The notes under the pieces: model-generated
Seen by the model: the letters and a program-made list of their open reading frames with translations, nothing else
What the model was told of the DNA's origin: nothing
Database searches by the model: none
NCBI GenBank assembly: GCA_016872115.1
Contig: VHBC01000004.1
Location: 86,649-150,648, forward strand
DNA from: Sphingomonadales bacterium
Lineage (GTDB): Bacteria; Bacteroidota; Bacteroidia; Flavobacteriales_D; Crocinitomicaceae
DNA: 64,000 nucleotides
Direction: 5' to 3'
Shown: positions 28,892-38,038 of the stretch, piece by piece
How the letters are laid out: each line of letters starts with the position of its first letter
How positions within the stretch are numbered: position 1 is the stretch's first letter
Made by a program: the position numbers and the translations under genes

Positions 28892-29872
28892 TTAGAATGA
28901 CGGACATGATGTCTTTCTAAAGTTTTTAGGTTTTTTCTTACATTTTAGGTTGATACCCATCGAAACTTCATGGGATCCGCCTGAGACACCATTTCCAAGT
29001 TTAGAAACTGTGAGGTCGTAGCTGTAACCGATTTTGAATTTATCAGTGTTGATGCCAACGGTCATGATAAATGCATCTCGATTACGGTACCAGGCCCCAA
29101 TTGTAAAGTTCTCGTATTTAAGATAAGCACCAATGTTTAACTCTTGAAAGCCATTTTGATACTGATAGATAATGTTTGGTGAAAGGAAGGTGGTGCTAGA
29201 ATAACGACCGCGTTGCCCTAGCTTGATATTGGAGCCGATGTGGCCTGTAAAGCGCATTGGTAGCCTAGATTCACCGAGAATCATGGATTCGTCTGGTCTG
29301 TTGAGGTGATGAACGGCAAAACCTGCATAGAAGTTTTTGGTAAAACCAACCGTACCAAAACTCACATCAAAGAAACCTCTGCGACCGTTACCGCGAGGAA
29401 CGTCGCCGGTTTGATAAATAAAACCACGACGTGGATCGATCATGTCACCGAAAGTAAGTTTGTCCCAATCAAGGAATTTTTGAAAGTAGGCTGCACGAGC
29501 TCCAAACATGATCGAGAACTTGCGTGTCACTTTGAGGTTATATGAATAAATACCGCCAATCATGGAAGTCTGAATGGTTCCTTGTCCTTGCATGTCGTGC
29601 ATGGCGAGTAGACCGAAACCACCTGAAATATTTTTGGCGTAGGTATCGTAGGCTGCAGCATAAGTAACATAATTACCAGTAAGTTGTGGCCATTCATTGC
29701 GGTAATTAAGCGAAACTCTAGGACATCCAGAAGAACCAGCCAACGCGGGGTTGAGGTAGGATGGATTGGCATAGAATTGCGTAAAAGTAGGGTCTTGAGC
29801 CATAGCTATGTTGCTCATTAACAGGGTAATGAGGCTGAGCTTGGCAACTAGAAGCGGGTTGACTATTTTCAC
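28892..29872 (-). CDS. PorP/SprF family type IX secretion membrane protein
   Basis: A 326-residue outer-membrane beta-barrel of the PorP/SprF family. The mature part opens with DPTFTQFYANPSYLNPALAG, the family hallmark, and ends in the CPSF pattern common in this family. In other species PorP belongs to the T9SS core, while SprF-like proteins handle individual substrates. A GTG at 29872 gives a good signal peptide (VKIVNPLLVAKLSLITLLMSNIAMAQ pattern, 26 residues). The longer ATG start at 29998 would overlap the porU ATG and give an unlikely N-terminus. Followed by gldJ after 47 bp on the same strand. Confidence 0.88.
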   Translation of the reverse strand: MKIVNPLLVAKLSLITLLMSNIAMAQDPTFTQFYANPSYLNPALAGSSGCPRVSLNYRNEWPQLTGNYVTYAAAYDTYAKNISGGFGLLAMHDMQGQGTIQTSMIGGIYSYNLKVTRKFSIMFGARAAYFQKFLDWDKLTFGDMIDPRRGFIYQTGDVPRGNGRRGFFDVSFGTVGFTKNFYAGFAVHHLNRPDESMILGESRLPMRFTGHIGSNIKLGQRGRYSSTTFLSPNIIYQYQNGFQELNIGAYLKYENFTIGAWYRNRDAFIMTVGINTDKFKIGYSYDLTVSKLGNGVSGGSHEVSMGINLKCKKKPKNFRKTSCPSF

Positions 29873-29916
29873 GAAAGTTGGTTTTAGCACGAACAATCTT
29901 AACGATATTAAGGTTT

Positions 29917-29948
29917 CAAAGGTTACAAATATCGAATATTTATTCAAA
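29917..29948 (-). promoter_or_regulatory. Possible promoter for porP-like / gldJ
   Basis: On the minus strand, TTTG (29945-29948) is followed after 20 nt by AACCTTTG (29917-29924), one mismatch from TAnnTTTG. It lies 44 nt before the GTG at 29872. Tentative. Confidence 0.3.
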
Positions 29949-29996
29949 TAAAATAAATAAATTGACGTTTTTCTAGCGCTAAAAACTCCAGATTTC

Positions 29997-32900
29997 ATGA
30001 ATTATTTTAAAGAATCGATCCTTTTCATCAGTTTGTTCATCATTTTTTCGCTTCGAGCACAGTCTCAAACCATTGCCTTAGATTGGAGTGGTTCGGAAGA
30101 ACTTATCGTTGCTGATCAAACATACACGCTTCAAATTGTTAAGGATTTTGCTTTAGATAATGGACGTCCGTTCTTTGCTTTTCAGCAAAAGCACAAACAA
30201 ATCAACGAACAAATTGAAATTCTTTCCATTGATTACGAAAAATTACCTAAAGAGCAAGCATTGATCTATGCGCAACTCGGCATCTCATTTGATACTGAGC
30301 CGCTCATTGATGCTAAGGTAGTAAGCGAAAGCGGACAAGCTATGCTATCCATTTATATGACGCCGATCAGAATGCATAATGGGCAGCTCGAACGCATCTC
30401 TCAATTCACATACCGCACCATTCCAAAGACAAATTTGTCATCAAAAGATTATGTGAGCAGCTCTGTTCTAGGAAGCACGAGTGGTAAATGGTACCGTATA
30501 TCCGTTAACAAAGACGGTATTTACAAAATTGATAAAAATTTCCTGAATGACTGTGGGTACAATACAACCAACTTGAACCCAGCACATATTCATATTTTTG
30601 GCAATGGCGAAGGCGTTATTCCAGAATCGAATAGTGCTGCGATCACGGATGATTTAGCTCAGAATGCCATATTTGTTGCCGGCGAGGCCGATGGACAGTT
30701 CAATGACAATGATTACCTTTTGTTTTACGGTTGGGGTCCGCACCGCTGGGAACTTTCAGGCGGTAACCAATTCAATCAAGTGAGGCACCCTTACAGCGAT
30801 CAATCCTATTATTTCATTTATATCGGATCTGATATAGCTCCGTTGCGAATAGCTACAGCACCAACGATAGATACGCAAGAAGATACACTTGTAAACGCTT
30901 TTGATTACAGAGATGTCTACGAAAACGACCTCGAAAATTTAGCCCAAGGAGGGCAGCGCTGGTACGGCGAAGAATTTGATGTAAATCTTAGTCAGAATTT
31001 TAATTTCTCCATACCAAATCTCACTTCGGACCCTGTGCGCATTCAGGTCACTTATGCTTCAGATTCTCGAGCGAGTGGCAATCAGATTATACTCAAGAAA
31101 GGAACACAAGTTTTAGGTCAAATGGTCATGCCGCATTCTGGTTCTTATTATCAGCGCGGCACGCTAAATTGTGCAGATTCTACCCCTAGTAATAACCTCA
31201 ATTTAACCCTAACCATTAACCGCCTCAATCCAAACGTAGTAACTTATCTGGACCGAATTTTGATTCAAGCAAAACGCAACCTAATACTTAGTGGCAGCCA
31301 ACTTAATTTCAGAGTTGCTAATTGGTCACAAAATGCGGCGCTTGCAGCATATCAGCTTTCCAATACCAATGCCAATACTTTTGTATGGGACGTGACGGAT
31401 CGTCATCAACCACTTCGAATGCCACTGCAATCACAAGGGTCACAAGTGTTGTTTAAAACAGCTGCCGGTTATAAAGAATTTGTAGTTGCAAGTGGTGTTT
31501 CCTTTTTTACTCCTGAGAAAGTTGGGAGTGTTGCCAATCAAGATCTACATCAGTTGCCTTTTGCAGACTACCTTATAGTGACCCATCCAGATTTTACAAC
31601 ACAAGCCAATCGTTTGGCAGATCTGCATCGCAATAATGGTCTAAGTGTGCATGTTGTCCCTGTACAGGCAGTTTACAATGAATTTAGTTCGGGTATGCAA
31701 GACCCTGGTGCCATTCGCCGCTTCGTCAAGATGTTTTATGACCGCGCACTTTTGACGGATCCCGGTGTTAAACCTAAGTACCTTTTACTTTTCGGTGACG
31801 GCACTTACGATCCCAAAGACCGCATGCCAAACAACAATAATTTTATTGTCACTTACCAAATGTCATCGAGCGAAAACAAAATTGATGCGATGGTAGTCGA
31901 TGATTTTTTTGGTATGCTCGACGACGCAGAGTCAATGAGTGCTGCTGATATGTTGGATATAGGGGTAGGACGTTTGATCGTGAGCAGTCCTTTACAAGCC
32001 AAACAAGTGGTGGATAAAATTGAACATTACATGAAAAATGGATCTAATTTCTATCCAGTAACGAGTTCTTGTTGTATGGGAACCCAAACCGATAAAACTT
32101 TTGGTGATTGGCGCAATCAATATATGGTCATGACAGATAACCGTGAAGGTGGTTATTTTATCAATACTGATGCCGAGCCACAGTATCAAATTTCCAAATT
32201 GTTAAATCCAGAAATAAATTTTAACAAGCTCTATATGGATGCTTTCCCGAAGGTTGTTACCGCCGGTGGTGAGCGTTTCCCAGCCATGGTGAGCGCTATC
32301 GATGCCAATATTCAGCGCGGTGTTTTAGTGGCCAATTATATCGGTCATGGCGGCGAGGTTGGTTTGGCTGAAGAACGCGTGGTTGGTATTGATCAAATCA
32401 ATGCGTGGTCGAATATTCATGCCTTACATCTTTTTGTTTCGGCTACTTGCGAGTTTACGCGTTTTGACGACCCTGAGCGTGTATCGGCAGGTGAGTGGGC
32501 TTTTTTGAATCCGACTGGAGGTGCTATTGCTATGTTAACCACCACAAGATCAGTCTATTTTGACGTCAATAGTAACATTGGCATCAAATTAGCAGAACGT
32601 GTTTTCAATCGTTACCCAGATGGTTCTGCTTATGAATTTGGCGAAATTGCACGCCGGACTAAAAATGCTGCGTCTGTGAGCTCTTCGAATAAACGCAGTT
32701 TCACACTCATCGGTGATCCTGCTTTGCGCTTGGCATTGCCACGTTACCGCATTGTCACCGACTCGATTAATGGACTTGATCCGAACAATCAATTAGATAC
32801 GCTTCGTGCCTTGAGTAAAGTACGCATCAAAGGTCATATAGAAGATTATTCTGGTGCGGTTCTCAGTAATTGGAATGGCACCCTTACACCGACCATCTAC

Positions 32901-33824
32901 GATAAAAAGAAAATTCAAACCACTTTGGGGCAAGACGAAGGTTCGCCAGTAATTTCCTATGAACAACAAACCAACCGAATCTACCGTGGCCAAAGCAGCA
33001 TTAACAATGGTTATTTCGATTTTGAATTTGTCGTTCCAAAAGATATCGCCCTCCAAATTGATTTCGGTAAAATATCGTATTATGGCCATAATGGTCAAAT
33101 TGACGCGCAAGGATTCGATACTTTGTTTTATGTTGGTGGTATCGACCCTAACGGTGTCACCGACGACCAAGGCCCTATGGTGCAACTTTACATGAACCAA
33201 GAAGGCTTTGTCGATGGGTCGGTAACCGATGAAAACCCTGTTCTTTTAGCCAAAATTGCGGACCAAAATGGCATCAATACGGTGGGTAACGGAATAGGTC
33301 ATGATATCGTTGCAGTTCTCGATGGCCAAACTGCCCAGCCTTTTGTACTCAACGATTTCTATACATCTGACCTCGACTCTTATCAATCTGGGGAGGTACG
33401 CTATCAGTTTCAAAACCTGAGCCCAGGAGAGCACACGCTTTCGCTAAAAGTTTGGGATGTCAATAACAATTCGTCTACGGCTGAAATTAACTTTGTCGTA
33501 CAAACCAAAGAAGCGCCGGTGCTCGAGCACGTTTTGAACTACCCAAATCCTTTTACAACCCGCACGGAATTTATGTTCGAGCATAATCAGTCATGTTCTT
33601 CTTTGGATGTTCAAATTCAAATCTTCACGGTCTCCGGGCGTTTAGTTAAGACAATCTCTCAAGAGGTACCAACCAGCGGATTCCGTATCTCAGGCCTGTT
33701 CTGGGATGGCCGTGACGATTTTGGCGATGAATTAGCGCGCGGCACCTATTTGTATCGTTTGCGCGTTCAGACGCCAGAGGGAGCCTATGCCGAGCAAACT
33801 GAAAAACTTGTGCTCCTCAAATAG
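29997..33824 (+). CDS. porU: Type IX secretion system sortase PorU
   Basis: PorU is the cell-surface cysteine protease that removes the C-terminal sorting domain of T9SS cargo and attaches it to an anchor. The 1275-residue protein has a signal peptide (about 1-24), N-terminal beta domains and a gingipain-like C25 peptidase domain (about 520-915). The catalytic pair is visible as His784 in YIGHGGE and Cys818 in SATCEF. The C-terminus (about 1180-1275) is itself a CTD-like module starting NYPNPF and ending ARGTYLYRLRV. It is followed by porV after 24 bp. Divergent from the PorP-like gene across 124 bp. Confidence 0.95.
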   Translation: MNYFKESILFISLFIIFSLRAQSQTIALDWSGSEELIVADQTYTLQIVKDFALDNGRPFFAFQQKHKQINEQIEILSIDYEKLPKEQALIYAQLGISFDTEPLIDAKVVSESGQAMLSIYMTPIRMHNGQLERISQFTYRTIPKTNLSSKDYVSSSVLGSTSGKWYRISVNKDGIYKIDKNFLNDCGYNTTNLNPAHIHIFGNGEGVIPESNSAAITDDLAQNAIFVAGEADGQFNDNDYLLFYGWGPHRWELSGGNQFNQVRHPYSDQSYYFIYIGSDIAPLRIATAPTIDTQEDTLVNAFDYRDVYENDLENLAQGGQRWYGEEFDVNLSQNFNFSIPNLTSDPVRIQVTYASDSRASGNQIILKKGTQVLGQMVMPHSGSYYQRGTLNCADSTPSNNLNLTLTINRLNPNVVTYLDRILIQAKRNLILSGSQLNFRVANWSQNAALAAYQLSNTNANTFVWDVTDRHQPLRMPLQSQGSQVLFKTAAGYKEFVVASGVSFFTPEKVGSVANQDLHQLPFADYLIVTHPDFTTQANRLADLHRNNGLSVHVVPVQAVYNEFSSGMQDPGAIRRFVKMFYDRALLTDPGVKPKYLLLFGDGTYDPKDRMPNNNNFIVTYQMSSSENKIDAMVVDDFFGMLDDAESMSAADMLDIGVGRLIVSSPLQAKQVVDKIEHYMKNGSNFYPVTSSCCMGTQTDKTFGDWRNQYMVMTDNREGGYFINTDAEPQYQISKLLNPEINFNKLYMDAFPKVVTAGGERFPAMVSAIDANIQRGVLVANYIGHGGEVGLAEERVVGIDQINAWSNIHALHLFVSATCEFTRFDDPERVSAGEWAFLNPTGGAIAMLTTTRSVYFDVNSNIGIKLAERVFNRYPDGSAYEFGEIARRTKNAASVSSSNKRSFTLIGDPALRLALPRYRIVTDSINGLDPNNQLDTLRALSKVRIKGHIEDYSGAVLSNWNGTLTPTIYDKKKIQTTLGQDEGSPVISYEQQTNRIYRGQSSINNGYFDFEFVVPKDIALQIDFGKISYYGHNGQIDAQGFDTLFYVGGIDPNGVTDDQGPMVQLYMNQEGFVDGSVTDENPVLLAKIADQNGINTVGNGIGHDIVAVLDGQTAQPFVLNDFYTSDLDSYQSGEVRYQFQNLSPGEHTLSLKVWDVNNNSSTAEINFVVQTKEAPVLEHVLNYPNPFTTRTEFMFEHNQSCSSLDVQIQIFTVSGRLVKTISQEVPTSGFRISGLFWDGRDDFGDELARGTYLYRLRVQTPEGAYAEQTEKLVLLK

Positions 33825-33848
33825 AAATTCCCTATCTTTATCCTTTCA

Positions 33849-35111
33849 ATGAAAATGTTTCGATCCAATCTTCTTAAAATCGTTTTATTTGCGGTGGGTT
33901 TTGGCCCTTTCGCCTTCGCGCAACCTACAGGCGGTTCGGGTGTCACTGACAACGACCTGCAACTCAATACCATCACTACTTCGTTGCCATTTATGGCCAT
34001 TACACCCGACTCAAGGGCAGGTGGAATGGGCGATGCAGGAACGGCACTCAGTGCGAATTCAACTTCGGTATATTGGAATACGTCATTGTTGAGTTTTGCC
34101 AAACAAAAATCAGAAGTGAGTTTATCCTATACCCCTTGGCTTCGTCAACTTACCAACGATATCCATTTATCTTATTTGGCTGGCTACCGCCAACTCAATA
34201 AGGTGCATTCCATTGGTGGTGCCTTGCGCTATTTCAGCCTCGGTGAAATCACTTTTACCGATATCAATGGCGATGTGCTTCGAGACGACAAACCCAGTGA
34301 ATTTGAATTGGTAGGTGCTTATGCGTTTAAGTTAGCTGATCGTTTCAGTATTGGTATCAATGGTAAATTCGCTTACTCAAATCTTACCGGAGGTCTCACC
34401 GTAGCTGGTGTCAATACCAAGCCAGGTATTGTGGGTGCAGCCGATTTATCTTTCAGTTACTTTAACGACGACGCCAAAATAGGCAATACCGATGGCACTT
34501 ATACTTTTGGATTGACCATTAACAATATCGGTAACAAAGTATCTTACTCTGAATTATCTCGTCGCGATTTCATCCCGATGAATCTTAAAATTGGGAACAG
34601 TTTCTTGGCAGAATTCGACGAATACAATAAAGTAACATTCTCTGTAGACCTCCAGCGTCTTTTGGTGCCAACACCTGCCATATACAAATTAATAAACGGA
34701 GATTACGTGATGCTCGCAGGCATGAACGGCGATGTCGGCATCATCACATCAATGATGCAGTCTTTTTACGATGCTCCGGGTGTGTTGGCAGAGGACGAAA
34801 ACGGAGACTACATTCAAAACCAAGACGGAAGCTATCAAATTGTCAAAGGAACTCGTCTCAAAGAAGAACTTGCCGAAATTAATATTGCCGCGGGTGCCGA
34901 GTGGTGGTACAGCGACGTATTGGCGTTGCGCGGAGGTGTATTTTACGAAAACAAAAACAAAGGGAATCGTCAATTTTTAAATTTAGGTGCGTCGCTTAAG
35001 TACAATATGTTTGCTATTGACTTTTCCTATTTGGCATCCTTGAACGGACGTCAAAGTCCTTTGGCAAATACTTTGCGTTTTACCTTAAGACTCAACCTCG
35101 GGGGCAACTAA
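33849..35111 (+). CDS. porV: Type IX secretion system outer membrane channel protein PorV
   Basis: PorV (LptO) is a FadL-like 14-strand outer-membrane barrel that carries cargo from the translocon to the PorU sortase. The 420-residue protein has a signal peptide (about 1-20, FAFAQ). The family N-terminus of the mature protein is visible: ITTSLPFMAITPDSRAGGMGDAG, then SVYWNTSLLSF. The barrel ends in alternating aromatic strands (RFTLRLNLG). It lies directly after porU, and its stop overlaps the ispF start as TAATG. Confidence 0.95.
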   Translation: MKMFRSNLLKIVLFAVGFGPFAFAQPTGGSGVTDNDLQLNTITTSLPFMAITPDSRAGGMGDAGTALSANSTSVYWNTSLLSFAKQKSEVSLSYTPWLRQLTNDIHLSYLAGYRQLNKVHSIGGALRYFSLGEITFTDINGDVLRDDKPSEFELVGAYAFKLADRFSIGINGKFAYSNLTGGLTVAGVNTKPGIVGAADLSFSYFNDDAKIGNTDGTYTFGLTINNIGNKVSYSELSRRDFIPMNLKIGNSFLAEFDEYNKVTFSVDLQRLLVPTPAIYKLINGDYVMLAGMNGDVGIITSMMQSFYDAPGVLAEDENGDYIQNQDGSYQIVKGTRLKEELAEINIAAGAEWWYSDVLALRGGVFYENKNKGNRQFLNLGASLKYNMFAIDFSYLASLNGRQSPLANTLRFTLRLNLGGN

Positions 35112-35602
35112 TGCAGCAAAAACCCAATATCCGCATTGGTTATGGTTTCGATGTACATCGGCTTGAAGAAGGTGTTCCACTTTGGATCGGCGGGGTTCAA
35201 ATTCCTTCTCCCCATGGCGCTGTGGGGCATTCAGATGCCGATGTCCTGATTCACGCCATCTGCGATGCCTTGCTAGGCGCGCTGGCACTCAGGGATATCG
35301 GCTTTCATTTTTCTGATCAAGATCCTCAGTTCAAAGGCATCGATTCTAAAATTCTCTTGCAGCGTGTATATGAAATGGTGCAAAGCAAGCAGTTTGGTAT
35401 AGTCAACATCGATGCTACGGTCATTCTTGAAACACCAAAGGTTAATCCACATATAGAACAGATGCAAAAGGTACTTTGTCCACTTCTTGGTCTGCATCCT
35501 AGTGAATTAAGTATCAAGGCGACAACCCATGAAAAAGTTGATTCTTTTGGTGAAAAACGAGCTATAAAAGCATATGCAGCAGCATTGCTTTATAAACTGT
35601 AA
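35111..35602 (+). CDS. ispF: 2-C-methyl-D-erythritol 2,4-cyclodiphosphate synthase
   Basis: IspF closes the cyclodiphosphate ring in the non-mevalonate isoprenoid pathway. The 163-residue protein has the metal-binding DVHRL motif near residue 14, the HSDADVLIHAICDALLGA signature and the GFHFSD loop, with normal length. It is coupled to porV by a one-base overlap (TAATG), an arrangement with no known functional reason. Its end lies 1 bp from the convergent rsmG stop. Confidence 0.97.
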   Translation: MQQKPNIRIGYGFDVHRLEEGVPLWIGGVQIPSPHGAVGHSDADVLIHAICDALLGALALRDIGFHFSDQDPQFKGIDSKILLQRVYEMVQSKQFGIVNIDATVILETPKVNPHIEQMQKVLCPLLGLHPSELSIKATTHEKVDSFGEKRAIKAYAAALLYKL

Positions 35603-35603
35603 A

Positions 35604-36233
35604 TCAAGGCACTAGCTGGACGTATACTACTTTTTTGGTCTCAAAAAAGGCTTCGTTGTAAAAGTTGGATATCGGAAATTCTTTCACGGGATAACGCAAA
35701 CCTGCCAACTCATCGGTGAGGTCGCCTCCTTTCAAATAAAGAATACCATTTTTAAATTCGTGTAGGTTTTGTTTGGCGCTTTTGCCTTTGACCCAAGCAA
35801 GAAAAACAGGCATTTGTGTGACTGCCCTGCTAATGATAAAATCGTAGCGTTTTTTAAGCGTTTCGGCACGCGCATGGCTTGCCTTTACATTTTTTAAGCC
35901 TAGTGCTGAAGCAACCTCTTGAACTACTTTAATTTTCTTGCCTATAGAGTCAACCAAATGGAACTGAACTTCAGGATATAAAATGGCCAGTGGAATTCCT
36001 GGGAATCCTCCGCCTGTACCGATATCTAAAATGTTTGCACCTGGCAAAAAGCGACAAACCTTAGCGATTGCCAAAGAGTGCAGTACATGTCTTTCATAGA
36101 AATGAGCAGTATCTTTTCTGGAAATGACATTTATTTGTGCATTCCAGTGTGCGTACAACGCTTCTAGTGCTGAAAATTGTTGGTATTGCTCGGCCGTTAG
36201 ATCAGGAAAATAGTGTTCAACCAAATGGTTCAT
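35604..36233 (-). CDS. rsmG: 16S rRNA (guanine(527)-N7)-methyltransferase
   Basis: RsmG methylates N7 of G527 in the 530 loop of 16S rRNA using SAM. The 209-residue protein has the SAM-binding ILDIGTGGGFPGIPLAI motif at about 67-83 and the HVLHSLAI segment before it. Its start overlaps the stop of the sigma factor gene (TAATG). Last gene of a GT2-sigma-rsmG unit. Confidence 0.96.
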   Translation of the reverse strand: MNHLVEHYFPDLTAEQYQQFSALEALYAHWNAQINVISRKDTAHFYERHVLHSLAIAKVCRFLPGANILDIGTGGGFPGIPLAILYPEVQFHLVDSIGKKIKVVQEVASALGLKNVKASHARAETLKKRYDFIISRAVTQMPVFLAWVKGKSAKQNLHEFKNGILYLKGGDLTDELAGLRYPVKEFPISNFYNEAFFETKKVVYVQLVP

Positions 36234-36838
36234 TAGATGCTGTCTTTTGTTTGCTCCATCATGGCAGCTAGAAAATCTCTCGCTCTAAATAATTGTGCTT
36301 TTACGGTTCCAAGCGGCAAATTGAGTTCTTCGGCAATCTCTTCGTAGCTTTTTTCTTCGAAGTAACGTTTTTCTACGAGTTCACGGTATTTAGGTTTGAG
36401 CTTGCTGACTAATAAGCGCATGTGTTTGAGTCTCTGACCCTGAATAATTGTTTCTTCGGGGTTAAGTGTTTGAGATTTTGCATCTATTTGCATTCGCTCG
36501 CCTTCGCTGGTAGTGATTCCACGGTCAATTGAGGTCACTTCAATGCGTTTTTTACGAATGAAATCGATACAATTGTTAGACGCTATTTTAAAAAGCCAAG
36601 TACTGAAGGCAAAACTTGGTGAGTATTGGTCAAGGCGCGCAAATGCCTTGCCAAATGCTTCAATAGTGAGGTCGTCAGCGTCATCTGAATTTTTAACCAT
36701 TTTGAGCATCATGAAATAAATGGAATCGCGGTAACGATCCATGAGGTCGGCATAGGCAGCTTGGCTTCCCGATCGGGCAGAGGCCACTAAAATCAGGTCT
36801 TGTTTGGCTTTTTCAGATAAATGCTCGTTTTCTACCAT
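36233..36838 (-). CDS. RNA polymerase sigma factor, ECF (sigma-70 family)
   Basis: A 201-residue ECF-type sigma factor. Region 2 (about 23-95) contains YADLMDRYRDSIYFMMLKMVKNSDDADDLTIEAFGKAF and the -10 recognition part FSTWLFKIASNNCIDFIRKKR. Region 4 (about 135-190) contains YRELVEKRYFEEKSYEEIAEELNLPLGTVKAQLFRARD, a helix-turn-helix for the -35 box. No anti-sigma factor gene is adjacent. Instead it lies between a glycosyltransferase (7-bp overlap) and rsmG (1-bp overlap). Its target genes are unknown. Confidence 0.93.
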   Translation of the reverse strand: MVENEHLSEKAKQDLILVASARSGSQAAYADLMDRYRDSIYFMMLKMVKNSDDADDLTIEAFGKAFARLDQYSPSFAFSTWLFKIASNNCIDFIRKKRIEVTSIDRGITTSEGERMQIDAKSQTLNPEETIIQGQRLKHMRLLVSKLKPKYRELVEKRYFEEKSYEEIAEELNLPLGTVKAQLFRARDFLAAMMEQTKDSI

Positions 36839-37968
36839 CGGTAATATTTTTGCCTTTCGGAAATGTAATAAATGATGGGCATCAAGACACTATAAAAAAG
36901 ATCCCAAAATGGGAAGAAGAACAGTAACTTTTGCTCTCCGAGTCTTTTAAAACAAATACCTTGGAGCCACCATTTAAAAATAAGTACTCCTATGAAAATA
37001 CTAACCGCTAGGGGCAAGTAAGTCATATTGAACGACAAAACAACAAAAGATATCCAAAAGAAAATCAGGCTCAACGGATATATTCCTAACACTAGTTTCT
37101 TAATAAACGGGTATCGTGCAGAACTGATATGGTATTTTGCTTTTTGGCTGAACCATTCTCTCAAAGTAGCTGGAGCAGCTGAGCGTACAAAAGTTGTAGG
37201 ATCCTGAACAACAGCAATTTTGGTGTAACGTAGGGCGTCTTGCAGAAGTAGGTCGTCGTCTCCAGGGCTGATCGCATAGTGCGACTTAAAGCCATTTACT
37301 TTTTGAAAGAGGGTTTTGGTGTAGGCAAGGTTTCGGCCATTCGCTTTAAATGCGAGGTTACCCAAGGCAAAGGCAAATGAACTAGCGCTCTGCCAAGTAT
37401 TATCAAAACGTACCAACTTGTTCAGAAATCCTTTCGTTTTGGTGAATGGGCTGTATCCGATGACAAATTGTTGATTGGCCTGAATAGCCGTAATCATTTG
37501 TTTAATCCATTGGTTACTTTGAGGTAAGCAGTCTGCATCGGTTAATAAAAAATGCTCGTATGCTGCTGCTTTGATACCAAGCGTGATGGGCAATTTTTTA
37601 CCCGGTTTTAAATGAGGACTTTTGGAAATTTCGACTACTTTCAGTTGCGGAAACTGTTGGGCAAAAGCAGTGAGTATCCAATTGCTATCGTCGATACTTT
37701 GATTGTTGACAACGATCACTTCGTATTGCGGGTAATCTTGACTCAGAATTGTGGGTAGGTGTTCATATAGGTTGTCAGATTCATTGCGTGCTGCAATGAT
37801 AACAGATACTGGCGGAAAATGGCTTGGTGCTGTTGTCGTATTTGGACGTCTGTAGGCAAGTCTTGCATAGAAATAAAAGACGTAAGCCAGCTGCAGGAGC
37901 GCAAAAAACAAAGCACAAAAAAATAAAATTGCCCAGTAATCGTTTTGAATGTTTGGTAGATACGTCAT
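36832..37968 (-). CDS. Family 2 glycosyltransferase, membrane-bound
   Basis: A 378-residue inner-membrane glycosyltransferase. A transmembrane helix at about 12-35 precedes a GT-A domain with VSVIIAARNES (about 52-62) and the DxD-like LLTDADCLPQ (about 137-146). A QxxRW-like region and two or three C-terminal helices (about 285-350) follow. Sugar donor and acceptor are not predictable. It is the first gene of the unit with the sigma factor and rsmG, and is divergent from tgt. Confidence 0.88.
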   Translation of the reverse strand: MTYLPNIQNDYWAILFFCALFFALLQLAYVFYFYARLAYRRPNTTTAPSHFPPVSVIIAARNESDNLYEHLPTILSQDYPQYEVIVVNNQSIDDSNWILTAFAQQFPQLKVVEISKSPHLKPGKKLPITLGIKAAAYEHFLLTDADCLPQSNQWIKQMITAIQANQQFVIGYSPFTKTKGFLNKLVRFDNTWQSASSFAFALGNLAFKANGRNLAYTKTLFQKVNGFKSHYAISPGDDDLLLQDALRYTKIAVVQDPTTFVRSAAPATLREWFSQKAKYHISSARYPFIKKLVLGIYPLSLIFFWISFVVLSFNMTYLPLAVSIFIGVLIFKWWLQGICFKRLGEQKLLFFFPFWDLFYSVLMPIIYYISERQKYYRW

Positions 37969-38006
37969 CTTAGACTACAAAGATGTCTAGTGAATTTAAA
38001 TACCCG

Positions 38007-38014
38007 TATCTTTG
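38007..38014 (+). promoter_or_regulatory. -7 promoter box for tgt
   Basis: TATCTTTG is an exact -7 match 24 nt before the tgt ATG. No TTG at the normal -33 position is seen. Confidence 0.5.
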
Positions 38015-38038
38015 CTCGAGGTATTTTTCAACATTTTT

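Noticed and set aside
29873..29998. Longer PorP-like protein starting at the ATG at 29998
   Set aside because: This start would overlap the porU ATG and put a non-signal sequence before a good signal peptide that begins at the GTG at 29872.
33825..33848. TATCTTTA before porV as a separate promoter
   Set aside because: One mismatch at the key G, and porV is only 24 bp after porU on the same strand, so an operon is the simpler reading.
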